NCBI GenBank assembly: GCA_022701365.1
Contig: JAKUHH010000040.1
Location: 186,001-250,000, forward strand
Reading direction: 5' to 3'
DNA: 64,000 nucleotides
Source: Mycocentrospora acerina
Lineage: Eukaryota; Ascomycota; Dothideomycetes; Pleosporales
Made by a program: the position numbers and the translations under genes. This document shows, one piece after another, positions 10,868-23,117 of the stretch. Within the stretch, counting starts at the first letter, position 1. Each line of letters begins with the position of its first letter. The notes beneath the pieces were generated by a model. The model was not told where the DNA came from. It saw nothing but the letters and a program-made list of their open reading frames with translations, and made no database searches.

Positions 10868-12585
10868 ATGTCGGCATTCCTTCGGCGACTTCGCCACCCT
10901 TTTCAACGTCAGTCCCAGCCCAGCATTCCACCTGAGATACTGGACTCACGGTTGCGGGGAGAAAAGCAGAAGAAAAAACAGCTGAGAGGAGAATTACTTA
11001 ACGACATTCAATATTACAAAAATAGCTATTGCCTTGGACTCCCGATCACAGTTGACAAGGGAACATACAGTCCAAGTAGGTATCCAAATTCAGATCGATA
11101 TTGGAACAATATTATGCTTGGAACAAGTGCTACAGAGAAAACAATAATCAAATGTGATAGGGCACATGAAAATGCTCGGAATTGTGCAGCTCAGAATGCG
11201 ACACCCCACTACTACGGTAGTTACAATCAGGTGCAAGAAGCACAAGCATACTCCCGCGGTAAAAGGATGAAAGAAGACGAAATCTATGGGGATTCCTTTT
11301 ACGAAAAGAGTGGCAATTCTCAGAGATGCGGGTCCCTGATGAATTTGCATGGGTATTATAAAGGGAGAGTAAAAGATAGCGAAGAAACTATTATGCGTTG
11401 GTTAGCGCCTCAACCTGTGCCAATTTTCAGTGAGTCAAGCCTTTTCTAGCTTTCAAGGCATGTTTAATTAACAAGATCGCGTGTTAAAAATCACGAAAGT
11501 TCCTGCAAAGCTAATACCGTTATCAGATTGTCCGAATCTTTCCAAACCATTACCAAAAGAACCAAGACCTGATGAGCCACTCAGTCCTGGAAGTAAGGGC
11601 TGGGATGAATTTATGGACTTTTCAACCGAGTACTCTTCGAATTTCGATAGTAAGCCTGTGAGCAACCATATTGCTACCCAGCTAGATATGATGGCAATAC
11701 CAAATTCCTCTATACTCCACATCCTACCAGATGAATTTCATGGCTCACCAGACACAAATTTCTCGAGAGTATCAGTACACAGAGATACAGATCAGACTCT
11801 GGAGACTGGCCAACTTAATCTAGCAAAAAATCAAATCATCACAACTAGAGGTGAAAAAAGCTTCACCATTGACGACGATAACGCTAGTATAAATTTGACT
11901 ACGATGGAAGCTGGTCGTGCACCCAACTTCAGCTATCCCATGGTAGGAACATTTTTTTGCAATCGTCAGAGAGATGAGAGGTGAGTACTAGCTCATTACA
12001 CTCACAGAATATTTTTTTCATCCTTATAAACACCAAATGGCAGTCGTATGAGCATGTGAAGTCCTGTACTTTAATACCTATGAGAATATTTTGCTAATTT
12101 TTTTCCGCAGAGTGCAGAACCAGACTGACTTCAACAAAGGTTCTTTTGCGTACCCATACACAACTACGAACGTTGATAAGAAGGAGATATGGCAGCTCCC
12201 CAATGGCACCACCAAAGACAAGTCCAGCAGCATGTACTCTGAAGACTCATTATATCGTCCCCCCACACCGATTTCGAAAACTAGAAAATGCGCTCGCAAT
12301 ACGACAGCAGATGCATTCATAGCAATAGAGATGAGCAACCACAACGAGACTACCAACCAATTCTCCTTGTATGAACTTCCAACTACAGAGGCAAGCATCG
12401 CTATAGCCAATCAAGAGATGACAATCCTCAACCTTCGCAATGAAATCTCAACGCTTCAAAGTCACATCGTCTCCCTCGAAAACATCTTTGTCCACAAGCT
12501 AACCACCTGCGTTGAACTTTGCAACACCATAATCTGTGAATTGAAACTAGCAATCCACGAATTGCAGACAAATTCCTCCATTTGA
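10868..12585 (+). CDS. Hypothetical protein, three exons, C-terminal coiled coil
   Basis: Exons 10868-11429, 11476-11980 and 12111-12585 join in frame to 513 aa, and every junction has GTGAGT donors and AG acceptors, which argues for a real gene. I do not recognise the family. The N-terminal quarter is basic (FLRRLRHPF, RLRGEKQKKKQLRGELLNDI); the middle is Ser/Thr/Asn-rich and low in hydrophobics; residues near the C-terminus (ASIAIANQEMTILNLRNEIS and on) form a plausible leucine-rich coiled coil. No signal peptide or membrane segment is visible. An in-frame upstream ATG at 10835 would add 11 residues; I chose 10868 because MSAFLRRLRHPF looks like the start of the conserved-looking basic block. 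It is more AT-rich than the housekeeping genes and is flanked by AT-rich spacers. Confidence 0.6.
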
Positions 12586-13914
12586 GCGTGGTCATAAATT
12601 CTAATAACAATACTCTGGGTGAGTTCTATACTTAATAATGGGAGATCTGGCGCGCTCTAGCCTGTATCGTGGAGAAGTGACGCGCGAGAAGCAGCCTGTT
12701 TTTTGTGCAGGCTGTTTCCCTACACCTCCCCAGAGCCCAAGTTACAGGGGTCTGGACAAGGGATCCATGCTAAGAGGATGTCAGTGTTTGGTCTTTCTCA
12801 AATGGGCCGGATTTAATTGATGCAGGTCGTTGTCCCTGCAGAAAGTTGGATGCAGGTTTGATTTTAGGCAATTCTAATTATTTGTGGGGAAAGACGTAGA
12901 TCCGCTTCTCGAAATCTTGACAGCCAACTTATATTCTCATAGTTCATGACTCGTGTCCTTCAATTACATATGGGCTTAGGATTAATTTCTTGATTGTTTC
13001 CTCTCCTGGGCAGCTGTCTTCGTAGACGATATGTTTGCACATATTGTATAAAGTACAAGACTATATCCTTTCATGTTTTTATATTTCAAGTTGAAGAATT
13101 TTCTACGTTTGCATTCAGTCTCAGATGTTGTACAAATAGTTTAAACTAAAAATCAAATAGAAATAATTCCTAAAAAGAACTTTGTGCGTTGCAATAGAGA
13201 AAATTTGAAATGAAGATTTCCAGGTGGTGTGCATCTTGAACTGACGTTGATATTTATTGGGTGAGAAAGCCATAATGATTCAAAGGATAAAGTGTCCGTG
13301 ATATACTATTCAGTTTGGAGTGTAGCAGTTCGATAGGCCATTTACTGATCTCCCTTTTCTAGGCTAGGTTGTTCTGGAAGTTGATATGATTCTATGATAC
13401 AGGCAAGCATTCTTTACTGTTACGAGGTAAAAAATCGTAATCATTATATTTCATCTACTTGCAGGATTTTTAATTGTTGATCTTGTTGCTAAAGAACCAG
13501 AAATGGATTGCCAGCATTAAGTTTGTCTAAGCTTGCATCTCGATACGTTGGGTAGAGGGTGGGTTAGCAGCGACCAAATTAACGAGGGGAGAGATATAGA
13601 AATTCGAGTCAGACGACATTGGCGGTGGACATTGTTTAGCTGGGTAGCTTTATAAATTTAAACACGTATCAGTGACACTCAAAATTTTCCTGTTGAACGC
13701 AGCAGAATCGAGTTTCCCTGGGAGTCAGCAAGACTTTTTATTTGACCCGTAGGATAGAAAAAGGGTTATACAGCATAATTTGTACCGCTCATCGGTGCAT
13801 AACTATTCAAGAATTCGTCAACGCAGATACCTAATACCGCATTTTACAAATCATCCAATCCTCAAACATTAAATTTGATCTTGTCTATTCAGATTGGTCC
13901 ATGGCAGTTTAAAC
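12586..13914. other. AT-rich spacer, no gene seen
   Basis: About 1.3 kb of AT-rich sequence with no open frame of note apart from a 60-codon plus-strand frame at 12638. The GC-richer block 12640-12860 (tgcaggtcgttgtccctgcag) is not obviously coding. It may be old decayed sequence. Confidence 0.5.
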
Positions 13915-13917
13915 TAA

Positions 13918-14244
13918 AATGACAGCAACGTTCCCTCTAAGGACTGTGATAACGAATCTAAGGTATCTAATGATTCTACTGAAATGTCGGACCAATCGGT
14001 TCATAGAGTCTCTGGTAGTCCTCCCCTTCCAGGTTCAATAGACGTCATGACGAAGGGAGTAGAATAGATGTTGGTCAAGAAACTGGCAGAGGCGAGGAAA
14101 ATGCAAGAAATTCAGGAATGCACATGCTCACCGTGCCAAGCAAAGAAATTCGATTGCATTCGCGACCAAGCAAACGCACCCTGCAAAAACTGTCGACACA
14201 ATGGCTCAGACGATGTGAAGAAGGCATGTGAGGGTCAGGTGTAG
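13918..14244 (+). pseudogene. Zn2Cys6-like fragment, probably a decayed transcription factor
   Basis: One frame is open for 49 codons, meets TAG at 14065-14067, and is then open for 58 more codons from the ATG at 14068 to TAG at 14242-14244. The second part contains CSPCQAKKFDCIRDQANAPC plus KNC and a later C, i.e. CX2CX6CX8CX2CX11C, resembling a fungal Zn2Cys6 binuclear cluster whose last spacer is longer than the usual 6-8 residues. The first part is Ser/Asp-rich (SKVSNDSTEMSDQSVHRVSG), as in linkers of such regulators. The TAG could be a CAG-to-TAG change, or the last bases of an intron, since a GTATCT donor lies at 13963 and AG ends at 14067. No activation or middle-homology domain follows, so this is a remnant or a very small gene. 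Confidence 0.45.
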
Positions 14245-15118
14245 ATTGGTGGGGGAGGCTACTTATACGAGATAGGGGATTGAGGGCTTCTGCGGTTGGA
14301 GACTGGCAAATGAAGCAGATTTATGGAGGGGATAGACAGAGTGATGGTTTGAGCAGAGGCGCAGATGAATAGTTGAGTGCTTATCAGAATAGACTTCATG
14401 GGTTGTAGCTCGTTCTTTTGATGTTGCGGTCACTGATAACATTGATTTTGTTGTTGAGTCTAGCGGCCACAATAGCCAGATTTATTTGTTTTTTGGCCCT
14501 TCCACGTGCTGTCATCTCATTTTGAATGAGACACAGTTATGCTACTTAGAAACCATTCATCGACAGTTCTCAATCCGTTTGCTTTGTTTATGAGACCCAT
14601 TGGCATTCGGGGAAGCAAATCGTGACTTTTATTTTCGACTCTGAATGTCAAGACACGTGTGCAAGTCGAAATGAGGGACGGCCCAAGCTTCATAATAATG
14701 CTAACCGATCTTGGCACGGTGCCGGTAAGACGGGTGAGATGTTCAATACAGACACTCTTAGGCAAAGATCTGAACTGGATTGTTGACTTGTCGACGACAT
14801 CTGGAGTCGTGATGTCGGAGGCAGACGTTGTGGGGCTGATGGAGGCCCTTCACGTGCCAGAGTGGCTGGTGCCAAGCGCAATGACGACTAATGGCAAACC
14901 CTGGTGCGTAACGATGCAGGCGCAGGCGCTGAATGGCACAAACGGGTCCGTTCCTTCCTCTTGAAGTTTGACGTCCGTGGACCAGATCGGCTTCGTCTCT
15001 CCCACGCTTCACAACTAGACACTGGACCCCTCTTTGCATGGTCGTGCAGTTTTTGATATAAATATTCCGTGTCCCCGTGTCCTCTATGTCTTTACCGCTG
15101 CCCGTCACCAGCCCGAAG
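14245..15118. other. Spacer upstream of the CDP-alcohol phosphotransferase
   Basis: About 870 bp. Minus-strand frames here (14517-14765 and 14758-15318) do not resemble proteins, and the second runs antisense through the real exons of the next gene. I see no gene. Confidence 0.5.
15057..15064 (+). promoter_or_regulatory. TATA-like box before the phosphotransferase gene
   Basis: TATAAATA lies 62 bp before the ATG at 15119 and only 29 bp before the in-frame ATG at 15086. If it is used, the distance favours 15119 as the main start. This is inference from position only. Confidence 0.35.
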
Positions 15119-16735
15119 ATGCCGCCGAGCAAAGGTGCGAACGTCCTCATGCGCGTCCTTTGGGATTGCAGGGCTAGAGGAATTCTTTGCTGATACTTTT
15201 TGGACACACAGAAACCGCACAGCACGAGTACGTTTCTGAGGATGCACTGCAGCACCTCAAAACATACAAATATTCGAGTGTAGACAAATCCTACATCTCC
15301 CGCTACATCCTCAAGCACTACGTACGACGCCCGAACTATGCCGCGAAGACGATTCTCTGACGCATGGATAGTGGAATGGCTTTGTCGAGCTCCTGCCGCT
15401 CTGGATCGCGCCGAATCTAGTCACTCTGCTGGGCTTCTTCTTCATCATTGGGAACATTGTATTGTTAGAGCTCTACATACCGGATCTTGTCGGACCAGTG
15501 AGTGGCGCGCATCTAGAAATGTAAATAGGACAAAGAGCTCATGCACCTCACAGGCGCCATCATGGGTTTATTACAGCTTCGCATTTGGCATGTGGATGTA
15601 AGAACCGCCCAATCCGACGCGTTTGCGATTTGTGCTAACATCACGACACAGGTACTCCACTATGGACAACGTCGACGGAAAGCAAGCGCGCCGTACGGGA
15701 ACATCGAGCCCCTTGGGGGAATTGTTTGAGTATGTGATGAGATAGCCCAATGCGCCAACAACCCCAAGACTGATTAAACACAGCCATGGAATCGACTCGT
15801 TGAACTGCACACTCGCCAGTTTGCTAGAGACAGCGGCTGTTGGCTACGGCTCGACAAAGATTGGTGCATTCACTGCATTAATTCCTGTTTTGCCCATGTT
15901 CTTCTCAACCTGGGAGACATACCACACTCACACATTATATCTTGGCTATTTTAACGGGCCAACAGGTACAGACCGTTCTCCTATTCTTTCACCTATGAGC
16001 GGCCACTAACTGTATACAGAGGGACTGATACTCGCCTGCCTCTTCATTTGCATGTCCGGCTACTTCGGTCCAGAGATCTGGTCAACTCCCCTTGCCAACT
16101 ACTTTCCATCCTACGAAGCAGAGATCGGCGATGTCACCCTGAAGGAACTGTGGATACCCATCATCCTCTTCGCCTTCTTCGTTGCACATCTTCCAGCCTG
16201 TATTGTTAATGTGGCAAAAGCACGACGGGCTAGAAACCAGCCTTTTGCCCCAACCATGTATGAATGGACACCCATCATCGTCTTTGTTGCATGCACCATG
16301 GCTTGGCTTGGATCACCTTATTCGCATTTGCTCAAGGATAACCATCTTGTCCTCTACTGCCTGACGATGTCACTAGTGTTTGGACGGATGACCACCAAGA
16401 TCATTCTGGCGCATCTCACGCATCAACCTTTCCCGTACTGGACAGTTATGCTGTGGCCTATGATCGGAGGAGCGCTGCTCGTCAACCACCCATACATTAC
16501 TATTCCAGGCACTACGTTTGGATCCGTCTCAGCGAACTTTGAGTTGTGGTATCTCCGCGCCTACTTTGTCTTTGCGGTTGTCGTATACGGCAAATGGGCA
16601 CATCTTGTCATAACCAGCATCTGCAACTACCTTGGCATCAACTGTTTGACAATTCCAAAAGCAACTTTGGAGAAGAATGCGAAATCAAACGGCGCTGCCA
16701 CTGTTGTCCACCCTGAGAAGGGTCGTGTGGACTAA
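15119..16735 (+). CDS. Choline/ethanolamine phosphotransferase (CDP-alcohol type)
   Basis: Transfers phosphocholine or phosphoethanolamine from the CDP-alcohol to diacylglycerol, the last Kennedy-pathway step, in ER/Golgi membranes. Seven exons (15119-15134, 15212-15321, 15372-15497, 15554-15597, 15652-15729, 15784-15965, 16020-16735) give 423 aa. The N-terminus has LQHLKTYKYSSVDKSYISRY and WIAPNLVTLLGFFF. The signature DGX2ARX8GX3DX3D is complete: D107-G-K-Q-A-R112 ... G121 ... D125 ... D129, so the metal and substrate ligands are intact. Multiple membrane helices follow, including a tail of about 180 residues (FGRMTTKIILAHLTHQPFP). An in-frame ATG at 15086 would add 11 residues. Sequence alone does not separate the choline from the ethanolamine enzyme, so no symbol is given. 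Confidence 0.92.
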
Positions 16736-17502
16736 GCGAACAGATGTCCATGCATACGACGTAGCGACGACAAATGCCCGTATATTCATTTAGATACGAT
16801 GGTCCACCCATTCTTGCATAATTATCACTCGACAAATTCGACTTTACGACTACGGATATCAGCGCACATAACTCTGGAACGAGCTCAGATTTTGATGACT
16901 GTTGGTGCTGGATAGAACATATTAATACTTGTACTTTATGGGAAGGTGAATATGGCTCTTGTCGAAAGTGACAAGTGCTCCATATTATTTCACCTTCCTG
17001 TATTCCTTTTCACGTTTTTTTAATCACGGCATAGCGTATTGGTGGGGGTACTCAAGCTCGGAGCTTTGCAGCTGAATGCACGCTGCCAAGCGATTATGGC
17101 GCTGTTGTTTTGGAGTAGCGCAGCACAAACAGCGGGAGCATGCGCGACTCAGGTCAGCCGTGACACTCAGCCCCAGATATAGCCAATGAAAGCTCAGCTG
17201 TACATGCACAATCAATGCCACCCGTCCTCTACTGATCACATTGCCATCATGTTTGAGCTGAGAACGTACACTTGTTGACAAGGATCAAGGATATTCTCGT
17301 TGTCGCTAACTCGTGCTGACAAGGCTTATTCTTTGAGGCTGCCCATGGATTGCAGACTTCGGCATCACCGCGAGGCTACCGTTGGCGTTTGGGGGCTGGC
17401 TGACAAGGTGGGCTCATGCACCTAGAGCGTTGTCTGTTCAGCCCTTAGCTATTTATCTTCGATTGCCTTTACATCTGCCTTCCAACGACATTTGACTTCA
17501 AA
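16736..17502. other. Spacer with no gene seen
   Basis: 767 bp between two plus-strand genes, presumably 3' UTR then promoter. A minus-strand frame at 17024-17281 has no recognisable feature. The region just before 17503 contains a pyrimidine-rich leader. Confidence 0.5.
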
Positions 17503-18917
17503 ATGGCCTGGAAAGTGTTTGACTGCGCAGAAGCTAATGTCAACTGCTCTGCAAAGGATCAAAAGGTGGTCGCAAATCCAGACATTGCTGGAATTGGTGT
17601 AAGTCGAAAATGCGAGCGACGCTATTAGCCCCAGAGAATAATGTTGTACAGGTGGTTATCTCATTCTTAGCTGCAACATGTCTTGCCTTCTTGATCGCGT
17701 TCGCGGTCATGTTTCTGGATCGATACGACACCATTGTCAACCTCTACAGGAGGTACATCACAAAGAACAAAGAGCGCCATGTGTTCGTCTACACAACCTA
17801 CTGGCGCTCTCCAGCGTTCTGGTCCCGCGTTCTCAGCAAGAATCTCCTTGCTTTTAGCGATACCCAGCTACTGACTGGCCTGGCCATCCAATTCACAGCA
17901 ATGCTTAAACACTGCCAGATGTCCGTCTACCACTTCCAAATCGTCACCGAACTAGCTTTCCTCACCACCGTCACACATTTACTTGCAGTCGTTGCGCTGC
18001 GAAACTACTTTGTCAAGAATCGATGGATCAACCTGCCGCGCATATTCTTCATGTTAGGCAACCTTGGGCTGCTAGGCTACACTTCATTTGTCTCATACTC
18101 GTACGAGCTCGCAAATGTGGACATTTCCATGTCCCTGGCATGCTTCTTCAAGGGCGATCGACCGGCATTTAGTGCCGCTTTCGGTGGGAAATGGGCTGCA
18201 CTCCTCATCGGTGCTATTGGCGGCCATGTGGCCGTCATCCTAGCCATGTACTATTTCGCCGAACCGGAAGAAGAGCAGACGAATAAAGCCTGGTGGTGGT
18301 GGCTAGGTGCGAGCTTCCGGACCTGGATTGTCGCGCCTATATATTCTATCTACGGGGTTTACATGGCAGGCAGTGGCCTCAGGTTCACAGAGGCGCTTGG
18401 CACGCCTAATGTGGATCTGGAAGGAAGTGAGGTTGAATGGAACTTTGGCCAGTTCTTGCCAGTACTATTACTTGCTCTGCCAATCTTTGCTGGATGGGAA
18501 AGCTTCTGGGAGGAAAAGGATGAGGATCGAGATAACCGATTTGGACGGCATTCCAAGTTCGTTGCAGGTAACCCGATAGGATTTGAGATGGTCAGGCCAA
18601 AGCACGACAACTTCGATAGTCGGCCGAAGGACGTATCAGCTGAAGAGATGAAATTGGAAGGCAATGGGTCGAACCAATCACCCATGCTGCAGCTGAAGGC
18701 GACGCCTCGCGTGGATGTGTCTTCAGTTGAGTCTCCTCGAAATTCTGGGACGAGCACGTCGCCTTTGACACCTCCTTTGGCTCAGGTTCCGTCACGGGAG
18801 TCCTTACCGCTCGAGACAAGTCCTGTGCCGGCTACGAGTACAGGTCTAGGTATAGATGCCAACAGCACGCAACGCTATCCACGTAAATCTTCCGACACTC
18901 CAGGACGAGCTATCTGA
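17503..18917 (+). CDS. Unknown multi-pass membrane protein
   Basis: Two exons (17503-17598 and 17652-18917) give 453 aa. The start has the short pattern NPDIAGIG just before the first membrane helix (VVISFLAATCLAFLIAFAVM). That layout is familiar from a large uncharacterised family of Pezizomycotina membrane proteins with an extracellular Asp-(I/V)-AG(I/M)G motif. I count about seven or eight hydrophobic segments up to residue 330 (for example LAFLTTVTHLLAVVAL, FFMLGNLGLLGYTSFV, WAALLIGAIGGHVAVILAMY, FLPVLLLALPIFAGW). A hydrophilic, Ser/Pro/Thr-rich cytosolic tail follows. No transporter or receptor motif is evident and no function is assigned. The donor GTAAGT of its single intron is standard. 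Confidence 0.8.
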
Positions 18918-21238
18918 GTCGACGCTTTCGCAGCACTGATTTTTGACATAGCTCTCTCAGCATATATTAATCCAAGCCACTCCGCGCTGCAAATACCAGT
19001 ATAAAGAAAGGTTTCCCTTCAGGACACACCATCCAACGGTATGTCCTGTCTTTCTTTCAATGGTATGTCAACTGGTGTCAAAATACCTATCCTTACATCG
19101 ACACAACAATTTACGACCCCCATCAAACGCCTCGCCCAATCCTTAGAAGTTACTCAAAACACACAGGGCTCCAGAGCAGTCGCTTTGAACGCCACAGCAG
19201 CTAGTAGTGCCGTGCCCAGTATTCCGCACCATTATACCTTTTGATGGAAATATTTCTGCCAGCGGCCTGACGCTTGTGAATCGATGATAAACACGCCATC
19301 AAGAAGACTTGTGTTCAGTTCAGCAATAACAATTATTCGCCCACAATCTCGATCGCAAATCTCGACTTCCGTAACGTAGGCAAAACAGACGAAATTCTCG
19401 CAGCGGCCTATTTTTTCGACGTATTCCACAGTCTTGAGTTGTCGTTCAAGTCCTTTGTTTCACTTTTCGCATTGACGATATACTTTCAGGCCCTGGTTCC
19501 TGTCCTCAACAAACCAAAGTATGGCACGCACCGTTAAGCCACTTCCTTCGCTGTGAGCAAATTATCGATTGAACCTTCGAAATAAGTACAGAATGGAGGC
19601 ACCATGTATACACAGTCTGATCACAGCGACAGCGCACTTTCACAGTGTGGTATCACACTGTTAGCATGCCAAAGGACTGTGTAGACCAAGTGTTGAATCT
19701 GGTAGGATATAGCTACGGAACAGGCGTCATGGTCCAGCAGTGGTGTTTTGCTGAGCAAAAGAGCGGATACTTTGAGAGTAGCGGGAGTAGCTCATGATCC
19801 CGTACATATGTATCAACCAATGAACCTCGACATGTTGGTCCTTGGATGATCAACACCATTCCCACCGCAAAAAATTGTCTTATTTGTTCCGATGAATGGC
19901 TCCGTGTACGACAACGCGAATATGTATTCGTTCTGCAGCACAAGGATTGTGTTATTGGGAAAGGGCGGATTGAACATGCTGAGAGAGGGAATTTGATATT
20001 CGTTGAGGGCCTTGAACACAATTACCTGTTCCAAGCTGTAGTATGCGGCGTCCTGTACACAGATTAGAATTCTTTGGATAGGTACTGTGCATGTAATTTT
20101 CTAAGTAGCTCTCTAGTAGAACACAAAAAAGTCAAATTCTGAAGATTAAAGAACCGCAACGTAGGTGACGGCGGTCGAGTGCTCATGCTGACAGATGATG
20201 TGGTGTGAACTGCCGAGTGTCCTGCATATGTACCTTGCACAGTGGATCTTGACCTGACCCTTGGTTCCAACCCCAACCCCAACCGCGACCCCGGAACACT
20301 CTACCGTTGATAACGATGCATAGCAATCATTTCCGCATTCGGAGTTGATTATGCATGGACAGAAACCGGAGTAAGGGAATAGGTTTGTGCTCCGTATCGG
20401 CACTTTCGGAAGATCTATTTGGTCAAGGTAACCATTTAGACTGATCGAAGTGATAATTTTTCAACTGGTGTTGGTCTGAGAGCTGAGTATACCTTAGATG
20501 GCGTTTCGTTATCTTGCCAACGCAGAAGATGCTCGGGTGACATTCATGATATGGCACTAAATCCTTTCATCATTGCATATGCCGTGCCTCCGCCTTGACG
20601 CTGGATGCGACTATCGTGAACTATCAATGCCGCTGGTTGCCATTTCTCTCTCGCAAAAGACCGGAGGGCGTACCTTGCAGCTTTTAGTGGTTTTTAGCAG
20701 TTCTCTAGAGCCATACTCTTACGCAGAGCCGCAGCTACGGGCTTCAGCCCTACAATCCCATCTCGGCTTCCTGCGGCTCAACATATCCGCACATCGGACA
20801 GGGCGCAAACCACGCCTTGTCATCCACGTTCGAGACCAAAGAGAGCCGCGGCAATGCGGCGTGAAGTACTTTAGTAGTATCGGAAAAAAATTCTAGCATC
20901 ACAACTGCAGATACACCAGTCCCCCGCATTTGCAACCACACAATAACGTAATGAGTTTAGTTCCCCAGACTGGGAAGAGATGTGACGTTGCCATGGGATG
21001 CCCAGGATGAGGACAAGCCAGTATCTTGGCCATTCTAGGAAGGTCCCAAAGCGATCTATCGTCTGACGGGCATCTGGGCAGCCATCAGAGGCGCAAATCT
21101 CTGTCCGCCCACTTAAACTATAGTCTTAATCGCCTATCGTAAGAGCACAGGGTATAAGAAGCTCGACTTCCTCCCTGTTGTTCTCTCTTGGCAAGACGAA
21201 GTGTGCGGAGCAATCAACTTCCTGCCACAGTTGATACC
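18918..21238. other. Spacer, with one ambiguous coding-like patch near 19.8-20.4 kb
   Basis: About 2.3 kb without a gene I can defend. Between 19813 and 20067 both strands are open and both translations look protein-like. On the minus strand, a possible acceptor (gtgtacag, about 20055-20062) leads into a frame ending at 19813, and further upstream (20146-20403) lies a Cys-rich segment with CPCIINSECGNDCYASL, which could be a broken gene for a small secreted protein. No start codon or signal peptide can be joined to it. The rest, including 20573-20941, shows nothing reliable. Confidence 0.4.
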
Positions 21239-23117
21239 ATGCCGAACTTCCACATGGCTTCGGACTCCGAGAAGGGCCCTCACGACTATGAGGCAAAGGG
21301 TGCGACGTATGAAGATCCTGGATTTGTTCATGGCGCCGCGACGGTTGGTGAGGCGACGGGAAGAGGTGGTGATACGCATCGTGGATTGAAGAGCAGGCAT
21401 ATTCAGTTCTTGTGAGTACTATAAGCTTTAGGTTGAAAGTCTTTCACGAGCTGATGATTGAATAGGGCCCTTGGCGGTGCAATTGGTATGGTTTAGCACC
21501 ATTTTCGAAAGAATGAAGCTCACAAAGAATTAGGTACTGGATTGTTTGTTGGATCTGGATCTATACTCTCGCTTGTCGGCCCTGCGCCCTTGTTCATGGC
21601 ATACCTCTCCATGATGATTGTGGTGTGGAATGTCATGAACAATCTTGCAGAGATTGTGACATATCTTCCAATGAAGGGTATCACGATCCCGTACTTCGTT
21701 AAACGTTTTGTAGATCCTAGTCTGGCCTTTGCCGCAGGTATGAAAACTCATCCAATTTGAAAATTCCAAAAAAACTAACAAATACACAGGCTGGAACTAT
21801 TGGTAAGAAGCATGAAGATCTCCAAGGCGTTCGTTAACTTACATAAATAGGTACGCATATGCCATTCTTGTTGCAGCCGAAGCGACTGCCGGGGCAATTC
21901 TTCTTGGATATTGGGATACCGGCGTACACGACGGTGTTTGGATCGCCATTTTCCTCGTCGTAGTCTTGTTCTTGAATATTGTTGCCGTAGAGATCTTTGG
22001 AGAAGCGGAATTTTGGTTCGCATCCATCAAATTCATCACGATCATGGGCCTCATCATCCTCGGATTCGTCATTATGCTCGGTGGCAGTCCGAACGATCAA
22101 GGAAGACTTGGCTTCCGCTATTGGAACAATCCTGGAGCCTTTAACCCGTATATCGCCGAAGGGAATACAGGAAAGTTCTTGGCCTACTGGACAGCTTTTG
22201 TTCGTGCTGGATTTGCTTTCATTACATCACCTGAGCTGATTGCCCTTTCCGCCGGAGAAACCATCGCGCCTCGTCGAAATATCCCCAAAGCTGCAGGTCG
22301 CTTTGTCTATCGACTTGCTATCTTCTATGGCTTTGGCAGCTTCATCATCGGTGTGATTGTTCCGTCAGACGACCCGCGACTGCTCAGCCCAAGCTCTAAC
22401 GCCTCTGCCTCGCCGTTCGTCATTGGTATTGCAAGAGCTGGAATCGGTGGCTTGAATCACGTTATCAACGCCGCAGTCTTAACATCCGCATGGTCTGCTG
22501 GTAACGCTTTCCTCTTCAGTGGCTCCCGTGTTCTGTATGGCATGGCTCTTAATGGTGATGCGCCCAAATTCTTTGGAAAGACCAGCAAGAAAGGTGTACC
22601 TTGGGCCGCGGTTCTAGCTACGTGGGCGGTTGGCTTCCTCGCTTTCCTTAACGTCAGCAACAGCGGCGCTAAAGTATTTGCCTGGTTTTCCAATATCTCG
22701 ACCATTTCTGGATTCATCGCCTGGATCGTCGTCATGATCACCTACCTCCGCTTCCGCAAAGCCATGATCTTCAACAACATGCTCAACGACCTTCCTTACA
22801 AGACGCGCTTCCAGCCTTACGCCACATATATCATCCTGGCCATCGTCGTTATTCTCACTCTTACAAACGGCTTTCAGGTCTTTGTTCCGGCTAGGTGGGA
22901 CGTGTCTAGTTTCTTGGCTGCGTATATTACACTTCCGATCTTTCTTGTGCTATACATTGGACATAAAGTTTGGTTCAAGACGAAATTCGCTATCAGAACG
23001 CCGCAAATTGATGTCATCAGTGGGAAGAGAGAGATGGATGAACTCTGTAAGGATGATATTTCTGGCGCGCCGGTGCCGAAGAATGTGCTCCAAAAGATTT
23101 GGTTCTGGATTGCCTGA
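21239..23117 (+). CDS. Amino-acid permease, YAT family (Dip5-like)
   Basis: A proton-coupled amino-acid transporter of the plasma membrane. Five exons (21239-21411, 21466-21485, 21534-21737, 21790-21802, 21851-23117) give 558 aa, normal for the family. After a hydrophilic N-terminus ending GLKSRHIQF comes the first helix with the signature ALGGAIGTGLFVGSGSILS. Then follow about twelve membrane segments, including AGWNYWYAYAILVAAEATAG, GEAEFWFASIKFITIMGLII and RAGFAFITSPELIALSAGET, and a later FLFSGSRVLYGMALNGDAPK. These are the helix 1, 3, 5, 6 and 8 motifs of fungal AAT/YAT permeases. Exons 2 and 4 are microexons of 20 and 13 nt, needed to complete the helix 1 and helix 3 motifs. I cannot say which amino acid is preferred; the dicarboxylic permease Dip5 group is the closest I recall. 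Confidence 0.92.

Noticed and set aside
14758..15318. Minus-strand frame of 186 codons
   Set aside because: It lies antisense to exons 1 and 2 of the CDP-alcohol phosphotransferase, whose splice sites and motifs are clear.
20573..20941. Opposite-strand frames of 107 and 63 codons
   Set aside because: Both are weak, with no motif and no exon to join; no basis to prefer either.
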